From positions 1 to 11,575 of the forward strand of contig DDXI01000065.1 of assembly GCA_002347475.1 (NCBI GenBank): DNA of 11,575 nucleotides, in the 5' to 3' direction. This DNA is from Peptococcaceae bacterium UBA2264 (GTDB lineage Bacteria; Bacillota; Desulfitobacteriia; Desulfitobacteriales; Desulfitobacteriaceae). Below the pieces are notes generated by a model. That model did no database searches and was not told the DNA's origin. It saw only the letters and a program-made list of their open reading frames with translations. Position 1 is the first letter of the stretch; each line of letters begins with the position of its first letter. This document shows positions 6,492-11,575 of this stretch, piece by piece. Made by a program: the position numbers and the translations under genes.

Positions 6492-6494
6492 AGC

Positions 6495-7553
6495 ATGGAA
6501 AAATTCATAAAATATCTGGATCAGGTGAGGGCGGATGAGAAACTTAAAGAAAAAACAAAGGCCTTTATCTTAAGCACTCATACCAGCCAACAACGCAGCG
6601 CAACAACAGCCAAAAGTAAATCAGGGAGGAAAGGGAGTTATGCCGTGATGAAATCAGTGGGATTGGTCGCATCGCTTGTCTTTTGCGCGGTAATCGGCAT
6701 TGGGGGATATACTTACGCTAAACCTGTCAGTTATGTCAGTTTGGACATCAACCCCAGCGTGGAACTGGGTATCAATGCTTTGAACCGGGTGGTGAGCTCA
6801 GAAGGGTTAAATAAAGATGGCCAGGGTCTGCTGCAGGAAATAAGGCTTAAAAATATGTTGGCAGAAAATGCTGTTCAGGCGTTGGTACAGGAAATAGCAA
6901 ATAAACACTATATCTCCGAGTATGGGACTTCTGTCATTGCCCTGACAGCACAAGCAAATGATGAACAAAAGGCAGTTCAATTACAGGATAGGACCAGGGA
7001 CAGGGTGCAGCAGGTATTGCGTGAAAAAAATTTAGAATGCGTTGTCTATGCCGACTGTGTAAGTCTTGAACTGAGGAAGCAGGCAAAAGAACAGGGCTTC
7101 TCACCGGGTAAATTCAGGCTGATAGGGATTCTGCAGGCGCTTGATCCCAGCATTACCGTGGAACAGTATCGAAATGCTGGGGTTTCGGAGATAATCGTCA
7201 AGGCCGGTGAGCTGTTGGCAAGCGTAGATAACGGCGCTGCACAATCAGGAGAATACGAAAGAAACCGCGCAATGATCACCGCCACGGCTCAACAAATCAT
7301 GAACATGGAACAAAATCAGAACCAAAATCAAAACCAGGTTCAGAATCGTAATCTGCCTGATAATCAGGTTCAGGAACAGAACCAGATACAAGAACAAAAC
7401 CAGATACAAAATCAAACACAGACCCAGGCTCAAGATGGGCAGGAGCAAGGAACATCTGATTCCGGCAGCCAGGATCCCAATGCCAATTCAAACGGGACAG
7501 GCGGAAGTACTGAAACAGGTGGAAATACCGGCAGTCAAAATGGTCGAAGGTAA
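6495..7553 (+). CDS. Membrane anti-sigma factor with RsgI-like extracellular domain
   Basis: This 352-residue protein should hold the preceding sigma factor inactive at the membrane. Residues 1-50 are a charged cytosolic segment (MEKFIKYLDQVRADEKLKEK). A single membrane span follows at about 53-75, giving an N-in topology. Directly outside is YVSLDINPSVELGINALNRV (residues 80-99), the hallmark of the RsgI anti-sigma family. In studied RsgI proteins the Asn-Pro bond is self-cleaved, here Asn86-Pro87. A helical domain runs to about 260. Residues 273-315 are Gln/Asn-rich and the last 35 or so are Gly/Ser/Asn-rich, with no carbohydrate-binding module. RsgI normally partners SigI; here the partner is an ECF sigma factor, which is notable. 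The short gap to the sigma gene and the facing GGGTGA site at 6479 suggest translational coupling. Confidence 0.88.
   Translation: MEKFIKYLDQVRADEKLKEKTKAFILSTHTSQQRSATTAKSKSGRKGSYAVMKSVGLVASLVFCAVIGIGGYTYAKPVSYVSLDINPSVELGINALNRVVSSEGLNKDGQGLLQEIRLKNMLAENAVQALVQEIANKHYISEYGTSVIALTAQANDEQKAVQLQDRTRDRVQQVLREKNLECVVYADCVSLELRKQAKEQGFSPGKFRLIGILQALDPSITVEQYRNAGVSEIIVKAGELLASVDNGAAQSGEYERNRAMITATAQQIMNMEQNQNQNQNQVQNRNLPDNQVQEQNQIQEQNQIQNQTQTQAQDGQEQGTSDSGSQDPNANSNGTGGSTETGGNTGSQNGRR
7311..7440 (+). repeat. Low-complexity Gln/Asn codon repeat
   Basis: Imperfect repeats of CAGAACCAA- and CAAAATCAG-like units encode the Gln/Asn-rich tail of the anti-sigma factor (NQNQNQ, QEQNQIQEQNQIQNQTQTQ). Such tracts change length easily by slippage, so the tail may vary among strains. 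Confidence 0.75.
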
Positions 7554-7651
7554 TAAAAAATTATGCCAGGAACAGGGTTATTAGGAAGGCAAAAATTCAA
7601 ATAATTACAGGTTTTTGGGGAGCGTATTTTAGAATAAGGGAGGAAAAGAAA

Positions 7652-7858
7652 ATGAAAAAAACGTTAATTGTTATCGGTCTGATTTGTACGATGGCGGGTT
7701 TATCCTACGGCACGGCTCTTCAAGCTAGTTACGGGGAGCCTCTAAAGCAAGGTCAGGTTGCATATGATAGGATTCAGGACCGGGATTGTGGTGAGTCCTG
7801 TGTTCCAGGCACTTGTGATGGAACCCCGGATAGAATCGGTAAACATTGGGTTATTTAA
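7652..7858 (+). CDS. Small exported Cys-containing protein
   Basis: This 68-residue protein is not recognised. Residues 1-26 look like a Sec signal peptide (MKKTLIVIGLICTMAGL, then small residues and probable cleavage near ALQA-S). The mature part of about 42 residues holds three cysteines in DCGESCVPGTCDG (Cys46, Cys50, Cys55), spaced C-x3-C-x4-C, and ends in GKHWVI. Three cysteines could bind metal or form a disulfide plus a free thiol. GGGAGG lies just upstream of ATG 7652. The gene follows the anti-sigma gene by about 100 bases with no terminator between, and a strong terminator follows, so it is probably the last gene of the sigma operon. Its function could be to feed back on or be a target of that signalling pair, but nothing in the sequence proves it. 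Confidence 0.75.
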   Translation: MKKTLIVIGLICTMAGLSYGTALQASYGEPLKQGQVAYDRIQDRDCGESCVPGTCDGTPDRIGKHWVI

Positions 7859-7913
7859 GAGAATAAATTGGCAGGTAAGTGCTGAATTACGCAAAAGTTA
7901 AGGCAAACTAAAT

Positions 7914-7960
7914 AAAAGCCCGTATTTCTCGACTCGAATAGTTGGGAAATACGGGCTTTT
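7914..7960. terminator. Long hairpin terminator, bidirectional form
   Basis: AAAAGCCCGTATTTC (7914-7928) pairs perfectly with GAAATACGGGCTTTT (7946-7960), 15 bp, with CGACT/AGTTG extending the stem inside the loop. It ends the sigma operon. Confidence 0.88.
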
Positions 7961-7965
7961 GTTGA

Positions 7966-8172
7966 CTAGCCTCCTGTATCAAAAACAGTCTTAAAGTGCT
8001 AGATTATTACAATCAGGCGCTTAAGGAACTTGAGTCTTGGGGAAGAGAAAGAAAAGCCATTAACCTAAAAAAGCTATCTGAAAGTTACAAATTAGGTTAT
8101 ACTCGAGGCAAACGCGATTTGCCGCGATGGAAAGAGTTTCCGGTTAGGGAAGAAGGGAAATATCTTGATTAA
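7966..8172 (+). CDS. Unrecognised short coding fragment before the CDF gene
   Basis: An open frame bounded by TGA 7963-7965 and TAA 8170-8172 reads like real protein: VLDYYNQALKELESWGRER, KAINLKKLSESYKLGYTRG, KRDLPRWKEFPVREEGKYLD. The only plausible start is GTG 7996 (58 residues), which has no visible ribosome binding site, and the frame begins just behind the strong terminator ending at 7960. It overlaps the following transporter start by 8 bases. The charged, helical and then Arg/Trp-rich composition would suit a nucleic-acid-associated protein, but I recognise no family. It may be the C-terminal remnant of a larger gene whose 5' part was lost, or a small gene with a weak start. Confidence that it is a functional gene is low. 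Confidence 0.35.
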   Translation, partial: LASCIKNSLKVLDYYNQALKELESWGRERKAINLKKLSESYKLGYTRGKRDLPRWKEFPVREEGKYLD

Positions 8173-9364
8173 AATCATCATTCGTAAATTTATAAAAAAT
8201 TACGAAAAAATCAATGATAGAAAAGTTAGAGAAAATTATATAAAGTTATCTGGAGCCATTGGCATTATTTGTAATTTAATTCTTTTTATCATTAAGATTT
8301 CGATTGGGTTTTTGATTAACAGCATAGCAGTAATATCGGATGCTTTTAATAATATGACTGATATCGGGTCTTCGTTGGTATCCATTTTCAGTGCAAAATT
8401 GTCCAATCGGCCACCGGACGCGAATCATCCACATGGACACGGAAGGTATGAATATATTGGCTCATTAGTTGTGGCCTTTATCATATTTTCTGTAGGATTT
8501 GAACTTTTACGTAAATCCTATGATAAATTGATCAATCCGGAAAAGATATACTTTAACACTGCAATTTTGATAATTTTGATCTTGGCGGTAATGATAAAGC
8601 TGTGGATGTTTTCCTATAATTTATATATTGCAAAGACGATAAAATCAAGTATTAATAAAGCCACTGCTTACGACAGCTTCAGTGATATTATAGCAACAAG
8701 TTTAGTCATTTTATCAATGGTTATTGGTTTCTTTTACAATCTTTCAATTGACGGTGCGGTGGGGATAGTTATCGCCTTATTGATTATGTATTCCGGGTTC
8801 GATGTCGCAAAAGATACAATCAGCTTACTGTTGGGTTCTGCACCCGATCCTCAGGTTGTTGAAAGAATAAATCAGATTGTTAATTCCGGAGACAGTGTGC
8901 TTGAAACCCACGATTTAGAAATCCATGATTATGGACCTGGCCGAGTGGCAGCATCGATCCATGCTGAAGTTCCTGACTTCACCAACATAGTAAAAGCGCA
9001 TTCAGCTATTGATGTCCTGGAAAAACGGATCCTGGATGAGGTGGGTATCGATATAACCATTCATATAGATCCTATCTCAACAGATATAGGTAAGATTGAA
9101 AAGATCAAGGGTGATATATTTTCTTGTATAAATATGAAAGAAATTGGAATACAAATTCAAAATGTTCGGGTAGCTCAAGCGGAAACAAAAGTCATAGTAA
9201 TTTTTGATTTGAAAATTTTTAGCGAAATCCCGGAAACCGATTATGGTGAAATCAAAAATATTATTCGGGAAAAAATTGAAAAAACATTTAGCTGCTATGA
9301 AGTAGTAATTGACCGCGTTACATGTTTGGACTGGGAATCAGCTGCGGGTAAAGCAGCTGAATAA
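8165..9364 (+). CDS. Cation diffusion facilitator family transporter
   Basis: This 399-residue membrane protein belongs to the CDF family, which exports divalent metal ions from the cytosol in exchange for protons. Six membrane segments lie between about residues 28 and 220. The TM2 motif is NNMTD (Asn62, Asp66) and the TM5 motif is DSFSD (Asp170, Asp174). The loop DANHPHGHGRYEYI (85-98) is typical. The N/DxxxD plus DxxxD pair resembles Mn-exporting members rather than Zn exporters, which carry His in TM5. The cytosolic C-terminal domain from about 228 has HDLEIHDYGPGRV and HIDPI, then about 100 extra residues beyond the usual 300, as in some Firmicutes members. The TTG start at 8165 gives the expected MIKIIIRKFIKNYEKINDRK beginning, with AGAAGGG upstream. 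The 3' end carries a hairpin terminator. Confidence 0.9.
   Translation: MIKIIIRKFIKNYEKINDRKVRENYIKLSGAIGIICNLILFIIKISIGFLINSIAVISDAFNNMTDIGSSLVSIFSAKLSNRPPDANHPHGHGRYEYIGSLVVAFIIFSVGFELLRKSYDKLINPEKIYFNTAILIILILAVMIKLWMFSYNLYIAKTIKSSINKATAYDSFSDIIATSLVILSMVIGFFYNLSIDGAVGIVIALLIMYSGFDVAKDTISLLLGSAPDPQVVERINQIVNSGDSVLETHDLEIHDYGPGRVAASIHAEVPDFTNIVKAHSAIDVLEKRILDEVGIDITIHIDPISTDIGKIEKIKGDIFSCINMKEIGIQIQNVRVAQAETKVIVIFDLKIFSEIPETDYGEIKNIIREKIEKTFSCYEVVIDRVTCLDWESAAGKAAE
9338..9360 (+). terminator. Terminator overlapping the end of the CDF gene
   Basis: TCAGCTGC (9338-9345) and GCAGCTGA (9353-9360) are perfect 8-bp arms with a GGGTAAA loop, followed by ATAATTTTAT. The hairpin encodes the last residues before TAA 9362-9364, so it is both coding and a likely terminator. 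Confidence 0.6.
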
Positions 9365-9376
9365 TTTTATCTGTGT

Positions 9377-9419
9377 TTAACACCAGCTTTATTGAAACTT
9401 AACAGTCGTCTGGTATCAT
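9377..9419 (+). promoter_or_regulatory. Promoter with Pho-box-like repeats (upstream of 9505 gene)
   Basis: TTAACA at 9377, TTTATT at 9388 and TTAACA at 9399 are spaced exactly 11 bp, the pattern bound by PhoP-type phosphate regulators in Firmicutes. TTGAAA (9392-9397) and TATCAT (9414-9419), 16 bp apart, with TGG in the extended -10 position, form the promoter. The repeats overlap the -35, as in activated Pho promoters. The middle repeat is weak. Confidence 0.6.
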
Positions 9420-9504
9420 TCATATCAGAGCAAGGGTAATATTGGAAGGAGCAAGGAATGAAAAGCTGTTAGTTCATCTGAGTAGATAAAAGGAGGAAAA
9501 AGAA

Positions 9505-9816
9505 ATGGATATTTACTTTATAAATACTTTCCGGGTTATAGAATTAAAGGACTATGCTCAGATAGATCAACAAATTAAAACTGGGGAACTACAGGTCAGG
9601 AAGGCTTCGGTTCAGGAACGCCTGGATGTATTAAACCATGTTTTGAGCGGGCAGTATATTGAAGAAATAAAAGACAGCCAAATTCAGATCAGATCCGGAA
9701 AGAGCAGATACAAAATTGAATTCTTTGAGGGTTTTATACTGCTGACAGAGATCAGGAACCTTTATTCAAAACCGCTAAACGGCGAAAAGAAATATTATCT
9801 TAAACAAACGGCCTGA
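9505..9816 (+). CDS. Small cytosolic protein of unknown function, likely Pho-regulated
   Basis: This 103-residue protein is not recognised. It has no signal peptide, membrane segment or cysteine. MDIYFINTFRVIELKDYAQI opens it, followed by a helical middle (QERLDVLNHVLSGQYIEEI) and a strand-rich end (RYKIEFFEGFILLTEI). It ends in a basic stretch (GEKKYYLKQTA). AGGAGG at 9491-9496 ends 8 bases before ATG 9505. The gene has its own promoter with 11-bp-spaced TTAACA elements and lies directly before pstS, which has similar elements, so it is probably induced when phosphate is scarce. No terminator is evident before the pstS promoter, so some read-through is possible. A regulatory or accessory role in phosphate uptake is only inferred from this setting. 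Confidence 0.8.
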   Translation: MDIYFINTFRVIELKDYAQIDQQIKTGELQVRKASVQERLDVLNHVLSGQYIEEIKDSQIQIRSGKSRYKIEFFEGFILLTEIRNLYSKPLNGEKKYYLKQTA

Positions 9817-9825
9817 TAGTAATTT

Positions 9826-9887
9826 TTTACATGGATTTAACATTATAATGCCAATAGATTTAACATTTTTCTTGTAGGATTTATATC
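9826..9887 (+). promoter_or_regulatory. Pho-box-like repeats and promoter of pstS
   Basis: TTTACA (9826), TTAACA (9837) and TTAACA (9860) lie on an approximate 11-bp lattice (steps of 11 and 23), with a weak TGCCAA at 9849 between them. GATTTAACATT occurs twice exactly (9834 and 9857). TATATC at 9882-9887, 16 bp after the last element, could be the -10. A TATAAT at 9844 is an alternative. The gap from 9888 to the start at 10036 is leader sequence with no structure I could identify. Confidence 0.6.
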
Positions 9888-10035
9888 GTAATGAATGAAT
9901 TTACTGGTGTAAGGAATATGAAAGGAGCAGTCATAGTAATCTGGCAGGTCGATTTAAATTAAGTCGTAATGGGGAATAACTAATTAATTAATCATGTTTA
10001 GAAGTCAGTTAAGGTTATTGCAAAGGAGAATGAAA

Positions 10036-10929
10036 ATGAAAGATAACAAAAAATTTAAAGCAGGCTTTGTGAGTTTATTGCTGGTTGTTTCAGCGGCTCT
10101 GGGTTTAACGGGTTGCGGCAGCGCCGGGGATGGGAAAGATGCCGGATTTAAGGACACAAGTTCCATAACTGTCGTTTCCAGAGAAGCAGGCTCCGGTACC
10201 AGAGGCGCCTTTGTGGAACTGACCGGAGTGGAAGTTAAAACTGCTGAAGGAACCAAAAAAGACATGACTACGGAAGACGCGATTATCGCTAATAAAACAG
10301 ATGTGGTTTTGACCAATGTGGCCGGAGACCCCTATGCCATCGGTTATATTTCTCTGGGTTCCCTGAATGACACAGTAAAAGCCCTCACGGTTGACGGGGT
10401 GGTACCTGGTGCAGAGACAGTCAAAGATGGCTCCTATCCCATTGCCAGACCCTTTAATATTGCCACTAAAGGAACGCCTTCCAATCTGGCGCAGGATTTT
10501 ATCGATTTCATCATGAGTCAGGAAGGGCAGGCAATAGCAGCAGAGAGCTATGTATCTGTCCAGGATAACGCTGCCGGCTATCAGGGTCCAAAACCTGCTG
10601 GCAAGCTGGTAGTCGCCGGCTCCTCTTCAGTTTCACCGCTGATGGAGAAGCTCATTGAAGCTTACCAGAAGGTGAATACGGCCGCAGATATCGAACTGCA
10701 GGTCAGTGATTCCACGGCCGGCATGACGGGAGTGAGCGAAGGCACCTGCGATATCGGGATGTCCAGCCGGGCTCTCAAGGATAGTGAACTGGCCAAACTC
10801 ACACCTTTAACTATTGCTATTGATGGAATCTGCGTGATCGTCAATAAAGCAAATCCCCTTACCAATATCTCCGGGGAAGCCTTGAAAGCCATCTACACCG
10901 GCACAACTACTACCTGGAATTCCCTGTAA
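10036..10929 (+). CDS. pstS: Phosphate-binding lipoprotein PstS, circularly permuted
   Basis: This is the extracytoplasmic phosphate receptor of the Pst ABC importer. ATG 10036 is chosen because AGGAG at 10024-10028 lies 7 bases upstream; it gives 297 residues with a lipobox LTGC (Cys27). Earlier in-frame ATGs at 9994 and 10030 lack suitable spacing. The domain order is unusual. Residues 43-175 carry what is normally the C-terminal half: VVSREAGSGTRGAF (46-59), AIGYISLGSLNDTVKAL, GSYPIARPF and FIDFIMSQEGQ. After a short linker (GYQGPKPAGK), residues 191-297 carry the normally N-terminal half: VVAGSSSVSP, SDSTAGMTGVSEGTCDIGMSSR and AIDGICVIVNKANPL, ending at YTGTTTTWNSL. That end point is where an ordinary PstS continues into SREAGSGTRG, so all phosphate-contact motifs are present but permuted. 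pstC follows by 8 bases. Confidence 0.93.
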   Translation: MKDNKKFKAGFVSLLLVVSAALGLTGCGSAGDGKDAGFKDTSSITVVSREAGSGTRGAFVELTGVEVKTAEGTKKDMTTEDAIIANKTDVVLTNVAGDPYAIGYISLGSLNDTVKALTVDGVVPGAETVKDGSYPIARPFNIATKGTPSNLAQDFIDFIMSQEGQAIAAESYVSVQDNAAGYQGPKPAGKLVVAGSSSVSPLMEKLIEAYQKVNTAADIELQVSDSTAGMTGVSEGTCDIGMSSRALKDSELAKLTPLTIAIDGICVIVNKANPLTNISGEALKAIYTGTTTTWNSL

Positions 10930-10937
10930 AAACTATT

Positions 10938-11575
10938 ATGAAACAATACAGAGAAATCATCATGAAGTATATATTCCTGATTACTTCACTGGCCACGATC
11001 CTGGCTGTTTTACTTATTTGTCTTTTTCTTTTCGCCAATGGGATCCCGGCAATGCTGAAGATCGGCTTAGGCGAGTTTTTATTCGGGCTGAACTGGTCTC
11101 CTGGTGATGTGCCGCCCACCTTTGGCATTTTCCCTATGATTATCGGCAGTATCAGTATCACAGTGGGGGCGATTGTCTTTGGTGTGCCAATCGGTATGCT
11201 GACGGCAATCTTTTTGGCCTATTATTGCCCGAAAGGAATCTACAGATTTTTAAAACCCTGTGTAGAGTTATTGGCCGGAATTCCCTCGGTTGTGTATGGG
11301 TTTTTCGGTCTTGTTGTCCTGGTTCCTTTCGTCAGGATCATATTTGGCGGCAATGGGAACAGCATCTTAACCGCCTCCATTTTACTGGGCATTATGATTC
11401 TGCCTACCATAATCGGCATCAGTGAGGCAGCTTTGCGGGCGGTACCGGAACAATATTATGAAGGAGCTCTGGCTTTGGGGGCTACTCATGAGCAGTCTGT
11501 GTTTCGGGTTGTTTTGCCGGCAGCCAAGTCCGGTGTTTTTGCGGCAGTGGTTCTTGGTATTGGCAGGGCTATTGG
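10938..11575 (+). CDS. pstC: Phosphate ABC transporter permease PstC, 3'-truncated by window end
   Basis: This frame stays open to the last base, giving 212 codons of a protein usually near 290-300 residues. It is one of the two membrane permeases that pass phosphate from PstS across the membrane. Visible features are a first span (about residues 12-33), the periplasmic GEFLFGLNWSPGDVPPTFGI, then spans around 64-95, the PstC signature LLAGIPSVVYGFFGL (111-125), a span near 142-162, and the start of the cytosolic coupling loop EGALALGATHEQSVFRVVLP (175-194) that docks on the ATPase PstB. ATG 10938 has no clear ribosome binding site, and translation is probably coupled to pstS; ATG 10962 in frame is an alternative start. 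pstA, pstB and phoU would be expected beyond the window. Confidence 0.93.
   Translation, partial: MKQYREIIMKYIFLITSLATILAVLLICLFLFANGIPAMLKIGLGEFLFGLNWSPGDVPPTFGIFPMIIGSISITVGAIVFGVPIGMLTAIFLAYYCPKGIYRFLKPCVELLAGIPSVVYGFFGLVVLVPFVRIIFGGNGNSILTASILLGIMILPTIIGISEAALRAVPEQYYEGALALGATHEQSVFRVVLPAAKSGVFAAVVLGIGRAI

Noticed and set aside
7311..7440. Tandem DNA repeat as an independent element
   Set aside because: It is explained by Gln/Asn codons inside the anti-sigma gene.
9912..9960. Tiny frame ATGAAAGGAGCA... in the pstS leader
   Set aside because: About 14 codons with no clear ribosome binding site and no attenuator structure; its ATGAAAGGAG looks like a chance sequence.
9994..10035. Longer PstS start at ATG 9994
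   Set aside because: It would place 14 residues before the lipoprotein signal and overlap the good AGGAG site that serves ATG 10036.

Overview
The window looks like chromosomal DNA from a low- to mid-GC, Gram-positive, probably anaerobic member of the Clostridia. A Peptococcaceae/Desulfitobacteriaceae-type genome is my best guess, from recall rather than any search. The basis is three lipobox proteins, strong AGGAGG-type ribosome binding sites, sigma-A-like promoters, a c-di-GMP-II riboswitch, a group II intron placed behind a terminator, and an RsgI-like anti-sigma factor.

Positions 1-1000 are mobile-element debris. They hold a frameshifted 3' end of an IS3-family transposase, then the 3' end of one large serine recombinase directly followed by the 5' end of a second one. 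Neither recombinase gene is intact. Positions 1063-1980 form a compact regulated unit: a good sigma-A promoter, a c-di-GMP-II (pseudoknotted) riboswitch with an overlapping terminator, a gene for an exported acidic protein of unknown function, and a strong terminator. Positions 1980-2700 carry no gene. They hold short direct repeats that may be old IS ends, a nested inverted repeat, a terminator, and immediately behind it a 300-nt group II intron without an ORF, with recognisable domains V and VI.

Positions 2716-5790 encode two lipoproteins: a large one with a thermolysin-type zinc metallopeptidase motif, and a small ferritin-like (DUF2202-type) one. Positions 6015-7858 look like one operon: an ECF sigma factor with a TTG start, a membrane anti-sigma factor with the RsgI-type DINPS motif and a Gln/Asn-rich tail, and a tiny exported Cys-containing protein, closed by a long hairpin terminator. 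Positions 7966-9364 hold an unrecognised short coding fragment overlapping a cation diffusion facilitator gene whose metal-site pattern resembles Mn exporters.

Positions 9365-11575 are a phosphate-starvation region. A small unknown gene and then pstS-pstC are each preceded by TTAACA-like elements with about 11-bp spacing, resembling Pho boxes. PstS appears circularly permuted: the half that is normally C-terminal (SREAGSGTRG...) comes first and the normally N-terminal half (AGSSSVSP...DIGMSSR) second. pstC runs off the window end.

The observations most worth follow-up are the permuted PstS, the c-di-GMP-II-controlled exported protein, the ECF/RsgI-like operon with its small exported partner, and the probable new Pho-regulon gene.
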